Position numbers and translations under genes: made by a program. Of a stretch of DNA of 64,000 nucleotides, positions 24,661 through 36,180 are shown piece by piece. The notes beneath the pieces were generated by a model. The model searched no databases. It had not been told where the DNA came from and saw only the letters and a program-made list of their open reading frames with translations. Source of the stretch: Boswellia sacra (Eukaryota > Streptophyta > Magnoliopsida > Sapindales > Burseraceae); assembly GCA_013180625.2 (NCBI GenBank), contig SNVD02009732.1, positions 336,615 through 400,614 on the forward strand. Reading direction: 5' to 3'. Each line of letters begins with the position of its first letter. Position 1 is the stretch's first letter.

Positions 24661-24813
24661 CTCAGAAGCTCTGCATTCAGTCCCATAGTCTCCTCCCTTA
24701 ATCAGTTCTTCGTGATTTCCAACATATTTTCTCAGAATCTTCATATCATCCCACCTTGCTTACAAACTTTCCCAGAAAATTTCCAGTCAGAAATTCAAGT
24801 ACTTTTTTCATCA

Positions 24814-24996
24814 ATGGAGGCATTGAGGATGAGATTGTGCTTGGCTATGGTGGTTGTGCTCATGGCTGTCATCTCAGGGATTCAGAATGTTGCAGCTGCT
24901 GATGCTCCAGCTCCCACTCCTACTTCTGATGCTAGCATCTTTGTGCCAACCTTGTTTGCTTCTCTTGCAGCTCTAGCATTTGGATTCCTTTTCTGA
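24814..24996 (+). CDS. Arabinogalactan peptide (AGP12/13/14/21-like), 60 aa
   Basis: The single exon starts MEALRMRLCL. Residues 1 to about 28 form a signal peptide with a hydrophobic core (AMVVVLMAVI). The short mature part ADAPAPTPTSDAS carries the Ala-Pro/Thr-Pro repeats in which prolines become hydroxyproline and bear arabinogalactan chains. The tail VPTLFASLAALAFGFLF is a GPI-anchor addition signal that is removed in the ER. Length and all three parts match Arabidopsis AG-peptides of this subgroup. The mature glycopeptide would be only about 10-13 residues, anchored outside the plasma membrane. An upstream in-frame ATG (24712) would mask the signal peptide, so 24814 is preferred. The exact paralogue cannot be given. 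Confidence 0.92.
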   Translation: MEALRMRLCLAMVVVLMAVISGIQNVAAADAPAPTPTSDASIFVPTLFASLAALAFGFLF

Positions 24997-26260
24997 ATTT
25001 GTTGAATTTATTATTGAATGTGATTATATATATGATGTAGAGTTCTTTGCCTGAAGCTTGAGGCTTTTGGGTTTTTTTTTTTGTACATTTATGTTGATTT
25101 GTTTGATTGTGACCAATGAAACATTTGTTAATTTGGTTATTAATTATTCAAATTTATTGAGCTTATTTGGCTTGTATGACTCTTCATTTATTTGGCTTTG
25201 AAACTTGTTATATATTCTGTTTTTTAGTTCATAAACTCAAAACAAAATTTCCCACATTAGGTACAAACCCAGAAATTGAAGAATTTTAAGCACTAATCTG
25301 ATTTGTCGGTTTCATTCATAAAATAGTTGGCTAATTTTTTTTTTTTAAACAAATAAACCGTTTGGTCTTATGTGGGCTTAATCTCCAAAATAATTTAGTG
25401 AATAAATAAAACTTAGAGAAGTTCCATAAATTTATAAGATCCAATTAATTCAATAATTGCCGACCACAATTTACTAACAATTTGAAATAACATTATTGTT
25501 CATTTCAGTTAATCGTTTCCAAAATATTTCAGGAAATGGACCACGTTTACATCACCATCCAAAATAAATGCATTTCAAAACGGAAAAAATGGTAAAATGA
25601 CCCAGCCCAAGAGTATTTGTGGGATTTTTATTAAGTATTAGATTAAACATTTTTTTTTTAAATAACGTAACGAGGCTAGCATAACTCAATAGTAATTTCA
25701 AACAACAATTTTTTATGAACAATAATAAATTTTTTACTTAAAAATCTGTGCACAATGATTATTTTTATTATTAAGTTTAAAATTTGCAATGAAAAAGGTC
25801 AAAGTTCTCTAAAGAATAATACTGATGAAGCATTTAAATAGAAAAAGGAGAATAGCGCAACCGTCGAAATGACTAGCGAGGCCAAGCACATGATAGAAGC
25901 CTCTGGAGTCTGGACCAGTCTAGAAACTGGCTTCATTTGTTTTGCTATTGAGTATTTATTAATGAAATTTTTCAAAAAAAAAATCCTTCTTCAAATACAA
26001 AATTTTCATCTAATCCATTTAAAATATCTCCCATGAAATAATAAATAAGAAATATGTTTGAAAATGCTATTTAAAACAAGACGGTGATTAAAGTATATGT
26101 TATATTTTTTTAATTTTATTATTTTAACAGACAAAAAAAAATATTAATAAGAAGGATGCAGCCACATATTTTATTTTAATAAGATACTTATGATAAATTT
26201 AAATATTAAATATTCTGATAAATAAATAAAACTAAAATGAGGGGTATTGTAGTAATTAAG
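24997..26260. other. AGP 3' UTR and intergenic spacer
   Basis: The first 150-200 bases are probably 3' UTR of the AGP gene. The rest is AT-rich with no recognised gene. Confidence 0.4.
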
Positions 26261-26269
26261 TGAATCATC

Positions 26270-26300
26270 TCTATAAAAAAGCCGAGACGAAACCCTAATC
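26270..26300 (+). promoter_or_regulatory. Core promoter with TATA-like motif and telo-box
   Basis: CTATAAAAAAG (about 26272) is followed by AAACCCTAA (26290-26298), a telo-box, and then a C/T-rich leader (CTTCTCTCTCGC). In plants telo-boxes mark promoters or leaders of ribosomal-protein, translation and polycistronic snoRNA genes. No long protein frame follows, which favours a non-coding transcript running to the right. Confidence 0.5.
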
Positions 26301-26589
26301 CTTCTCACGACACCCACCACCGTCTTCTCTCTCGCTACCTCCACTGTCTCTGCTTTTAGCTTTTATCAAAGCCATGTTGCCTCTTTGAGTAGCCATATGA
26401 ATTTACAAGCAATTTCATAACCGGTTTAGTTAGGAGGCAGATAATAAAGCGGAGGCCTTTTGAGGGGACTCTCAACTGAGTTTACTCTCAATCTTACTGA
26501 TTGTTCCCCAAGCAGCCTTTCACATTTCATTTATTTTTCTAAACATTTTTTTTTTAAAATTAAAAAAACCTCTTTTTGTTGTATAAAAT

Positions 26590-26690
26590 TTGCCTCTCGA
26601 ATAACCAGAAGGTTAAACTATCACCACACCATTTGGTTCAGACAGAGGCTTATACTAAATTTCCCGCAGCATAAAGGTACTCCTTTTACC
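26590..26690 (+). ncRNA. Structured RNA unit A (candidate H/ACA-like hairpin)
   Basis: An outer helix GCCTCT with AGAGGC encloses an inner helix AACCAGAAGG with CCATTTGGTT (9 of 10 pairs, GU allowed) and a 16-base loop. Just downstream is ATACTA, which fits the box H pattern ANANNA. The same fold recurs in four further units to the right with base changes on both sides of the helices. No clear ACA box is seen. The function is inferred only from structure. Confidence 0.35.
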
Positions 26691-26867
26691 CAGTTTTTCC
26701 CTGACCTGACTTGGGTTGTCTAATAGCCTTATAGCTTCGGATATTTTCATCAATTTTACAACAAATGGACGCTCCAATATTTTCTGTTAATGTATTCCAA
26801 CTATTTGTTTAATGATTTGATTGATTGATTGATTCTTTGGGATTGGTCGTCAACATTGGATTGATTT

Positions 26868-26975
26868 GGATGATGGGGCTTAATCGCGTCCCCAAAGGCC
26901 AAGTGGTTGCATAACGTAAGGCCATTTGGTTCGGATAGGGGCTTCTGAGTCAGTTTGAGGGTTGGGAATATATGA
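26868..26975 (+). ncRNA. Structured RNA unit B
   Basis: Counterpart of the other units: GTCCCC with GGGG outside, AGGCCAAGTGG with CCATTTGGTTC inside, loop TTGCATAACGTAAGG. It also starts with GGGGCTTAATCGCGTCCCC, which can form a separate small stem. At the ACA position it reads AATATAT, so the ACA box is changed. It belongs to the 320-bp repeat family with units C and D. Confidence 0.35.
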
Positions 26976-27191
26976 CCCTCTTCTTCCTTCCCTAGAGATG
27001 TTCTTGGACATTTTTACTTAATTTTTGAATGGTAAAGATATGTTACGAAATAATTAGGATTAGTTGTTTTTCTTAATTGGATGAAGGTAATGATAACAAA
27101 ACATAGCTCATTTTTTTTGTAAGGAAGTACAGGATTTGTTGCCATGACTTTGAACAAGAAATCATTAGAATGAACAAGCTGTTGATTGATA

Positions 27192-27317
27192 TGCATAATG
27201 AGGTTTAATAGCCTCACCAAAGACCAAGTGGTTGCATAACAGAGTACCATTAGGTCCCGATAGGGGCTCAAAATAAGAGCTTGTTCTCCTAAGCCAGTTT
27301 GAGGGATTGGAACATAT
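27192..27317 (+). ncRNA. Structured RNA unit C (candidate box H/ACA snoRNA)
   Basis: The 5' hairpin has an outer helix AGCCTC with GGGGCT and an inner helix GACCAAGTGG with CCATTAGGTC (one mismatch), with 5-6 base internal loops on both sides like a pseudouridylation pocket. Then comes AAAATA (box H pattern), a shorter second stem-loop region, and ACA (27312-27314) followed by TAT. The order hairpin, H, hairpin, ACA plus three bases is that of H/ACA snoRNAs; the size of about 120 bases also fits. The second hairpin is weak and no rRNA target was checked. Confidence 0.4.
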
Positions 27318-27510
27318 AAACCCTGTTCCTTTCCTATGGATGTTCTTGAACACTTTACTTGTTAGTCCAATAGCAAAATACGATACGAAATAATTACGAT
27401 TCGTTATTTTTCTAATAAGATAACATAGCTCATCTTTATAAGAAAGTGCCGGATTTGTTGCCATGACTTAGAATAAGAAATCATTAGAATGAATAAGGTG
27501 TTGATTGATG

Positions 27511-27636
27511 TACATGATGAGGTTTAGTAGCCTCACCAAAGACCAAGTGGTTGCATAACAGAGTGCCATTTGGTCCCGATAGGGGCTCAAAATAAGAGCG
27601 TGTTCTCCTAAGCCAGTTTGAGGGATCGGAACATAT
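27511..27636 (+). ncRNA. Structured RNA unit D (candidate box H/ACA snoRNA)
   Basis: Nearly identical to unit C, 319 bp downstream. The inner helix GACCAAGTGG with CCATTTGGTC pairs over all ten positions. AAAATA follows the outer helix, and the 3' part ends AACATAT with ACA at 27631-27633. A further helix CCGAT with ATCGG is possible and is an alternative fold. Changes relative to unit C mostly keep pairing. Confidence 0.4.
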
Positions 27637-28124
27637 GACCCCTTTTCCTTTCCTATGGATGTACTTGGACATTTTACTTGATAGTCCAATTGCAAAAAAT
27701 TGGTAATTATGAGTTATTTTTTTTCTAGTAAGATCTCTTGTTGTTAATGACTTTACCATTGCATAGGTTTTGTATGGTGTTTATTTTGATTTGTATTATT
27801 AGGAGAAAATTGTGATGAATTTTATCTCTTCTAATTTAGATATGTTCTTGTTAACTTGAATGGTTAATACTTCATGAGAAGATTAAGAATCCCTTTATGT
27901 TTTAATTCTTACATCGAAGTTTTGGCAGGCCTCTGACACTTAAGCTGCTGAGACTGAAATGAAAGTTTAGTTTTGATAATCATTTTAAAGACCATCCGTC
28001 TTTCATATTGGTTTAGCTATTTGATTGATATCTGTTCTGCCACTAATTTCTTCCATTTAAGCCTGCATATTAAAATATTTCTCTTAGGGTTACTTACATT
28101 TTTTTATTAGAAGGGTGTGCTAGG

Positions 28125-28212
28125 CTCCAGATAAACTGGAAGGTCCGGAAACAACATTCAGTTCAAACAGAGGCTGAGAGTGAGAATCTCTCCTGAAGCT
28201 TTGGAGGTTAGG
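28125..28212 (+). ncRNA. Structured RNA unit E, diverged
   Basis: Lower helix CTAGGCTCCA with TGGAGGTTAG encloses AACTGGAAGG with ACATTCAGTT. The middle pairs have changed on both sides compared with units A-D (CTG/CAG instead of CCA/TGG), a compensatory change. It keeps the motif CAGAGGCT after the inner helix. No H or ACA box is evident. Confidence 0.3.
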
Positions 28213-30006
28213 AGCAGTTTTTCACCTTGTTTCTTACTCATCTAGCTTCATACATTACAATTTCCCTTCTCATTTCCTTTTCTCTCTCCAATTTGGTTGA
28301 CACTCCTCTGGGTTGATGTTAATGAATATTAATAATAGTTAGTTATGTTGATCTTGTCTGCATTAATCATTCGATTCTTATGGATGTTGGCTATGAGAGT
28401 TCAATGAAAGTTGAAAGTTATAAACTCCACTTAATTTTGATTCTCATTATCTCATGCTAAGCAGAATCCTTACTAATATCTTTCAATGTCTAAACTTATC
28501 ATTTCCCTTTCTCCCTCCAACGTTATTCTGTTGTTAGATTTTTCTTCTTAATTTAATATATTTAGGGATTTTTTTTAATGAATGCTCGAGGAGCGTCGTT
28601 GAGTAATTCTTTTGCCGTCAAGAGTGTTATGGACTACAGAGATTACAAATGCATCAATACAGTTTTCAATACATCAATGTTGTGTTTTATAGGATTCAAC
28701 GGCAAGAGTCTTTGTTTATTATGCTTGTGGATGAAAATGCATATTATATTGATTTTTTATTGTTTTCTTATTGTATTATAGTTGAAATTGCATCCCTTAA
28801 GAAAATTTTTATCAATTAGGGTTGTCGTACTGCCTTATCATATTTAGATGTTATGTTTGTCTTGTATAATATTGTTATTATTAAAAAGCTTTTGGATACT
28901 ATATAAGCAGATTGATATTTTTTTAAAATAAGTGTTCGATAATATTTTATTGGATAAATCAATAATTATTATTTTTAAATGTAAATGCTATTTGTGTCAA
29001 AAGTTAAATAAATAATAAGAAAAAAATATGATGAAGATATTAGATAGTTGATTTTGGCTTGTTAATTTGGTTATCATTAATGGTGTTAGCGGGGTTGGTT
29101 GGCGACTTGGCGTGCTTGCTCTTGGTGGCGGACTGGCTAAAATAGGAGCTTCGTCCCTTAGTTTTACTTATATGATTCTTTAGCTTATTTTTAGCTATTA
29201 TCTTAATTTCTTCTTAGTGTGACTTTTATAGAAGTTGAGCTTACTTGAATTTAACTATCTAAATTGGATATGTAACAGTTAATCATAGTTAATTTACTTG
29301 ATTTGTCGTTTTGTGATCATGGGTTTTTCCATGTTTCACTGCCCCTATCGCTTTTATACATGTTGAATAATTTTAGACGTACAATTAATTTATACAATCA
29401 AATCTATATAATCTAATTTGATAAAACTTGTTAGATAGATAGATTTTATTTTATTTAGTAAAAATTATATAATTTTTTTTATTTTTATTAACTCAATGAA
29501 TTTGTGACACGTTAGATTGTATAGATATGGTTTGTTTGAATTAGTTATATATTCTATAATTACGCATATATATTTGTCAATCAAGGATTACCCTTGCCAT
29601 TTGTTTCAACAAACCAACAAACCAAAATTGTATCTATGAAGCTCTCTCCTCTCATTTCATGTTGACTCCAAATAACCAAAATTGTTTCTGTGTTTTTTAT
29701 TGCTTCTGTCTTCATTTTCAATTTTTCATTTCATATACTAATATTTAAATCAGTAGATGTTATTAAACTAATTTAAAATCATGTAATATTATTTATTTTA
29801 ATTAGAATAAAACTGTCTTATTAAAAAATTTAATTTAATAATTTTTTAATTAATAAATAATGTCATTAAATTGAAAAAGTATTTATACAATTCTTTAATT
29901 TGAAAAATTTTATACATATTTTATTAATTTTATCATTTTTTTATTGTTTTAGCAAGCTCATTGTGTTGGCCATATTGTTGTGCCATTATACAAATGTAGA
30001 CTATTA
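28213..30006. other. Downstream part of a possible ncRNA transcript and intergenic spacer
   Basis: No recognised protein domain. A 67-codon plus frame at 28578-28781 has no family resemblance and is doubtful. The rest is AT-rich spacer. Confidence 0.35.
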
Positions 30007-31177
30007 GGCTGCGTTTGGCCGTCCGTATAGTATAGTATAAAAAGTACTATTCGCATAAAAATTTTTTATACTATGATTGGTGCGGTCGAAGGGTGGATAG
30101 TATAGTAAAAGGTTGCATAAGATCCGTATAAGGACCGCATAAAATAAGATAAAATAATGATGTCCTCCATCATGGGTTAAGGCCGGATAGGATAAGGATA
30201 TGGGAAATTGTTGGATATAATTTTTAATTTATAAGTTTTATATAATATTATATAATATTATATTATATAATATTATATTATTAAAAGATTTAAATTATAC
30301 AACTTTATTTTTTGTTCCAGTTTTTGATAATAAATACGACAAACATATATAAATAAATAAATATTTAAATTATTATTTTATTGATTATTTAAATGAATTA
30401 TTTTAATAAATAAATATAATTTATTAAATATTTAAATAAAAATTAATTATCTAAAAAATTAATTTAATATAAATAATTTTAAATTATTATATTTTAAAAT
30501 ATTATATTATATTATTAAAATATTTAAATTGTACAACTTTATTTTTTGTTCTAGTTTTTGACAATAAATACCGTAAACATATATAAATAAATATTTAAAT
30601 TATTAGTTTATTAAAATTTAAATAAATTATTTAAATAAATATATATAATTTATTAAATATTTAAATAAAAAATTAATTATCTAAAAAATTAATTTAGTAT
30701 AAATAATTTTTAAAATTATTATATTTTAAAATATTTTATTATATTATATTTTATTATATTATTAAAATATTTAAGTTATAAAAGTTTATTTTTTGTTCCA
30801 GTTTTTGATAATATATACCCCAAACATATATAAATAAATAAATATTAAATCATTAGTTTATTGAAATTTAAATGAATTATTTTAATAAATATATATAATT
30901 TATTAAATATTTAAATAAAAACTTAATTTAATATAAATAATTTTTGAAATTATTATATTTTAAAATATTTTATTAATTTTAAACCATTTTTATTATTTTA
31001 AGAAATTTAATATAGTTAAATACAATATTTTATCAAACATAGTATTATACATTATACAATACAGTGATAAACAAAACACAGTATAGAGTTTACTTAATCC
31101 TATATTATATAATTTTATACAATATTAACTGCTACAATAATAATTATACAATCCTATACGGTGTATCAAACCCAGCC
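30007..31177. mobile_element. PIF/Harbinger-like MITE (1.17 kb) with internal tandem repeats
   Basis: Left end GGCTGCGTTTGG and the reverse complement of the right end, GGCTGGGTTTGA, form terminal inverted repeats. TTA lies directly outside each (30004-30006 and 31178-31180), the target preference of PIF/Harbinger elements. Inside, an A/T-rich block with TTTATTTTTTGTTCCAG as its landmark occurs three times, spaced 234 and 247 bp (about 30303, 30537, 30784). No transposase is encoded, so it would have moved with help from another element. Confidence 0.78.
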
Positions 31178-31180
31178 TTA

Positions 31181-31940
31181 TGGTTTGATACATACTCTCA
31201 ACCAAACTTACTCTCAACCAACGACGTATTTTTGCATAAAGTTAATGGGTTATATTTTTCAACAACTAATAGACTAGTTTAGCCTTTTGTTTTCCAATTA
31301 TATAAATTTTGACTATTGACATATTATGGAATAGACATGTTTACAAGCTCCGTTGGCACCACTAGTGCTTTATTCTATTTGTAATGAAGAAGATTGAAAT
31401 GAGATACTCAGTACAAATTTTACAGTTTTTCTTATTTTTCCTATTTTGCAAGGAATTTGGATCATAAAAATTGTGTCACAATTTTGTTTCAAACATGGTG
31501 TGAAATTTAATTTATTAAATACTTATTTAGAGAATGAAAATGCTGCGTAATTTCTGTATTTTAAATTTTGTCTTTTGAGAATGAAGATGATATACCAGAC
31601 AATATTAATATATTTTAAGATTTAAAAAATAATTCCATCATAGAAATATCTAGTAAAAGATTATCTAGAGGGATATAACTATAATATTTGATGACTGTAA
31701 AGACAATTTTGAAACTATAAAAAGTTAGTTTTGGTTTTAAAAGTTCTCTTAGGGTCTATTTTGTTTTTCATCCTGAAGTCTAAAACCATTCAGATTTCAG
31801 TGATTGACATTACTTTTTCTGATTGTTTTCAATTCTAATAACTTTTTTTCAGGTGCAATTATCTGAATCTAAAGGGTGAAAAAATATCACCTAAAACGTT
31901 TGAATGTGTAAAATATTACCAACTGTCAAAAATACCCTTG
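31181..31940. other. Intergenic, no gene seen
   Basis: AT-rich DNA between the Harbinger-like element and the coding relic at 32 kb. Nothing recognised. Confidence 0.4.
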
Positions 31941-31945
31941 TAGAA

Positions 31946-32406
31946 TTATTTATCTTCTTCAACCTTCAACTTAGTTGCCTTGCACACCTCTCCTCCTAAC
32001 AATTCAAAGCCTACCCGAACAGGCGAATTCAAAGAATCTTTATTCGAGTTTGGAGCAAACGTCTTCATGACTCGCACCGGAGGCCTTCCGGTAATGGGCC
32101 CCATAATATTTGACTTGAAATTGCTTCCAAGCGTATCATCGTGCTTTTGTTAAGGCTGATTCTGATTGAAATTAGAGGAGCGGGCCTTCTTGGCCTCCCA
32201 AGCGAAGGTAGGAATAGACAAATACGATCAAATTCTCCATTGACTTTGTTGACTCAAAAGATGTTCTTGTGATTGTCCAACGAGCGATTACGGAGACTGG
32301 AGGAGTTGTTAAAAGAAGAGAAGGCGTCGTAGTCGATGTTCTTGATTTCGTTTCGGCGGGCAAGTTTCAGCCTGGGAGAAAGATGCTTTTCGTGTTTTGG
32401 ATCCAT
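31946..32406 (-). pseudogene. Coding relic of unknown family
   Basis: Minus-strand ATG 32406 opens MDPKHEKHLSPRLKLARRN and reaches a stop after about 50 codons. After a frame change the reading continues as FAWEAKKARSSNF, meets one in-frame TAA near 32150, then runs through GSNFKSNIMGPITGRPPVRV and RVGFELLGGEVCK to a stop at 31946-31948. The composition looks like real protein and is GC-richer than its surroundings, but two breaks interrupt it. No introns are apparent, so it could be a retrocopy or captured fragment. I do not recognise the family. Confidence 0.45.
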
Positions 32407-32419
32407 GGGAATGGAATGG

Positions 32420-33008
32420 AAGCATTGGATAGGACGTGCAATGGTGATCTGCAAGGGCCATTACCAACAGGGGTGGCTGGTGTTGACAATTTGCAGATTT
32501 TCAAAATTTTTAATTAATTAATTATTTTCCATATTTAAAAAATAATTTGCTTAATATATGTATATAGAAATTTCATTGATAAATTCTTAATAAATTTTGT
32601 CATATGTTATCTCATTTCAATGGTCATATGTTGTCTCATTTCAAAAAGTCAAGGGAAAAAATGTCATTTAAATTCATTTTGATTTTATTATGGTTCACCA
32701 CTTTTGAAGGTTAATATTTCTTTGTTTGTTTGAAAGTTAGGGTCCAGCTGTTTAAAGCATGTGTATAAAGTGGTATTACAGACTTTTTAACTAAAACGCT
32801 AATTTGAAAGCTAACAGAAAGTGTCATCTGGGCCTGTATGAAGTTTAAACGTGAACGTTAGGGATCGTGTTAATATATTTACAGCAGAGGTTTTTCGAAT
32901 GATATTAAGCTAAATTTTCGGAGCGGTTTATGATATTATTCCCTTTTTTTCTCATAAACATCATCAATTCTCCGTGGGCCTAATCTAGGGTCAAGGGCCT
33001 CACCACGT
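32420..33008. other. Intergenic, no gene seen
   Basis: The first part may be remnant upstream sequence of the relic. The rest is AT-rich without features. Confidence 0.35.
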
Positions 33009-33016
33009 GAGTTGTC

Positions 33017-33792
33017 CTAGGTATGGTAAAATGATCCGTCGGGTCTGGGATCCTGGAGTGATCGATGTTTTAGGGGCGGGTCTTAACCCGTTTATTTTGA
33101 ATTTAAGGGCGGGTTTGAGTCTCTAAATGTGTTGACCTGTTTGGAGTGAGTCTCGGTCTGGGTCCACCCTCTAGCCCCGTTTGACCTGTCCTGTCTCGCA
33201 CAGTATTAGGATGTAAATGAAAAAAATAAAGTATTTGAACTTACAAATACTTTTTAGGGGTTATTATGATAAATTATAATATTTTACAATATCATGTAAT
33301 TCTACTAAGCTATATAAACAAAATTACATCTTTTAAGCCCTATAATTCCCGTCTCTAAGTCTCTTACTCCTCCCTGTTGAAATCTGTAAAAATCGAAGCA
33401 TCTCCGCAGCTCCTTTCAAGAATCAACAAACAATACTTAGTTATCGGCACAAGAATCAACTACTAAAAAATCATCATTCCATTCAATATCTAAAATTTTT
33501 AAGTAAATAATAATTCAATAAATAATATCAAGTCACCAACAAACAAAATCAACAAGTACATGGCGACAACAATAATAAACACATCAAGGTAAACAACTTA
33601 CGACAATAAAAACATACTAATTTAGGGATGTTAAAATTATTCGTGTTTTACAAGATCGTTATAGTTAAATATGATGTAAAAAGATAAAAAAATAAAATTA
33701 AAACAAAACATCCTGTCAAAACGCTCGATAATGGGGTGAAGCAGGGTTGGGTATCAGCCGCCCCGACCCGACCCCGCCTCATTGCCAACCCT
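33017..33792. mobile_element. hAT-like non-autonomous element with CGGGTC-rich ends
   Basis: The left end CTAGGTATGGTAAAATGA and the reverse complement of the right end, CTAGGGTTGGCAATGAGG, match as degenerate inverted repeats of the AGGGNTGGCAAT type common in plant hAT elements. Both subterminal regions are packed with GGGTCGGG-like motifs in opposite orientation. GTTGTC flanks both sides (33011-33016 and 33795-33800), the remains of an 8-bp duplication. No transposase frame. Confidence 0.65.
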
Positions 33793-33800
33793 AGGTTGTC

Positions 33801-35080
33801 GAGTCCCTCTGAGGCTCGTATTGAGCGGGCCTAACAATCACGCATGCTCTCTCTGCAGAGCACTTCAAATCTCCAAGGGACGAAAGTTGCCCATATTAGA
33901 TCAATATTGGATGAGCAGCACCCACAAGCATCAAGATAATGACCGTGTATCACGGTTCTGACTCACAGTAGTCACCAATAAGGCGTTAAGCCAGAGACAC
34001 GGACCAACACTATGGCCTGGTTGGGTCTTGAAAAATTTATAATCACCTGCTTCATGTAAAAGCTTTCTAAATAGTTAGTTTGTTAACTTAAGACCCTCCA
34101 AATCTTTAATGCAGTTCCTAGGGTCCATAACCTTTCACCTGTTTTGTGATAAAAATTTTTTTGGCTCCTTGCATTATCATTATTTCTTAATAATAAAACA
34201 ATTATTATATTATGTCCATGGACTCAACAATCTTTATATCTTTTAACTTTATTAAATAGCAATATGAGATACGATCGATTTGTTTACCTTTTGTCTACAT
34301 CAACTACACATACCCATAGTTTTTTTTAAACAAAAAACAATTGTAATAAAGATTTAAGTTTACATATTTATATATATAATCATTTTTAATTATTTCATTT
34401 AAACTTTATAATAATAGTTTATTTTTCATAGTTTATTTGAGAATCGATAATTTTTTCCTTTTTTACAAAAAAATTAGAATTTTTTTACCTTTTTAAAATC
34501 CATGTAAATATGTTTTATTGACAAATATTTATTTAAATTATTTAATTTGTAAGATTAAAAGAAATTCAAATTCTTAATTCTTAATTTAACGATTAATTAA
34601 TATAAAAATTATAATGATTTATTTTTTTTATATATTACAAATATTTAATATAAAATTTTATTTCTATATCGAACGAGGTCCCAAACTCTAAAGCCCTTCT
34701 TTGAAAAGAAGTCAATTAGTTCCCATAAGAAGTCAACTAGTCACCGTTATAGGAACGTCTATGTGTTGTCTTCACCTGCCCTCTGCTATTGCATAGCAAT
34801 CCCACCTTCGTTTCGTTGGATGAAAAAGGATGTCAAGTACACCAACCTCCTCGCTATTCTCCAAGTAACATTAACACTTTTACGGATCGTTTTGTATGGA
34901 GATTTAGTTTTACGAGAACGAGGTTCACATTTTAAAAAAAATAGAATATAAAAATCTAATTTCTGAGAAAGAAACATTATTGTGTTTGATTACCTATAGG
35001 AATCTTGTTCTTCATTCTTGTAGGGATCAGATTACTGTGTTTGATTGTACGAAGAAATGCGCTAATTTTATTCAATAGGT
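33801..35080. other. Gene-less stretch
   Basis: 33820-34020 is base-balanced and could be a fragment of an unknown repeat or gene, but no open frame is convincing. The rest is AT-rich. Confidence 0.35.
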
Positions 35081-35159
35081 GAGTAATATTATATAATGAT
35101 TTTTTTATCAATATGTCATAAATAATTATGCTATGTTTAATGAAATTAATAATTTTGAA

Positions 35160-36180
35160 GATATTTAAATATATATATTATAAAAATAAAAATAAAATTA
35201 TTTAATCTAAATTTAGTTTACAAATAAATTTAGTTTTTATATATCATATTATTTATTTACATTTATTTATTTATAAATAAATAAAATATAAAATTTATAT
35301 AATTTAATTATATTTATTTTACATATAAATTTTATTTTTATATATTATAATTTATATATATTTAAATTAAATTTATTTATAAATAAATATATAAATTTAT
35401 ATGAATATATATTAATTTATATTATGTATATTATATTTATATAAATATATCTATCTTAAATATTTATATTATACTATTTTAGTATTTATATAATTTAATT
35501 TAAAGTTAATTTATATATATTATTTTTACATATTATATTTTTATTTATTAAATTTAATTTTATTTATAAAGAACATATTATTAATTTATATATGTTATAT
35601 ATAAATATATTTATATTAATTAATTTATATTATATTAAAAATAAAATTATTTAATTTAATTTAATTTAAATTTAGTTTTTATATATCATATTATTTATTT
35701 ATAAATAAATAAAATAGAAAATTTATATAATTTAATTTTATTCAATTTACATATAAATTTAATATTTTATCTATTATATTTTATATATTTTTAATTTAAA
35801 TTTAATTATAAATAAATATATAAATTTATATGAATATTTATTAATTTGTATTATGTATATTATATTTATATAAATATATCTATCTTAAATATTTATATTG
35901 TATTATTTTATTATTTATATAATTTAATTTAAATTTAATTTATATATACATTATTTTTTACATATTATATTTTTATTTATTAAATTTAATTTTTAAATTG
36001 AAATTTATTTTTAAATAAATATATTTATTTACATATTTATTAATTTATAACTTATATATAAATATATTTATATTTAAATAATATTTTTATTTATATAAAT
36101 TTATGTAAGTTTATTTATTATATGTATATAAGTTTATAAAAATTTATATATAATTTAGTAGTCTTTTTTAAAATTGTTAT
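35160..36180. repeat. A/T-only repeat, two tandem copies of about 430-450 bp
   Basis: Almost pure A and T. Landmarks recur once: TTATGTATATTATATTTATA (about 35427 and 35850) and ATAAAATTATTTAATYT (35192 and 35641). Many self-complementary TTTATATAAA-like words could form cruciforms. It may be the core of an old MITE like the one at 30 kb. Confidence 0.65.

Larger units (their letters stand above)
26861..27700 (+). repeat. Three tandem copies of a 320-bp unit
   Basis: The motif AAGTGGTTGCATAAC recurs at 26901, 27226 and 27545 (spacing 325 and 319). Flanking segments (GATGTTCTTGGACA, TACGAAATAATTA, GATTTGTTGCCATGACTT, AAGAAATCATTAGAATGAA) recur in the same order, so whole units were duplicated. 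The hairpin cores (units B, C, D) are the best conserved parts. Short minus-strand open frames here are by-products. Confidence 0.8.

Noticed and set aside
26868..26950. Box C/D snoRNA (GATGATGG and CTGA in unit B, ATGATGA in unit D)
   Set aside because: Unit D lacks a matching D box and unit B has only a weak C box, so the pair is not conserved among units.
27014..27759. Minus-strand open frames containing GTLLCNHLVFGEA
   Set aside because: They are repeated only because the 320-bp units are repeated, they lack family features, and the evidence in these units favours RNA structure on the plus strand.
33820..34020. Cassandra-type TRIM carrying a 5S-like region
   Set aside because: No match to conserved 5S rRNA promoter boxes and no paired terminal repeats.
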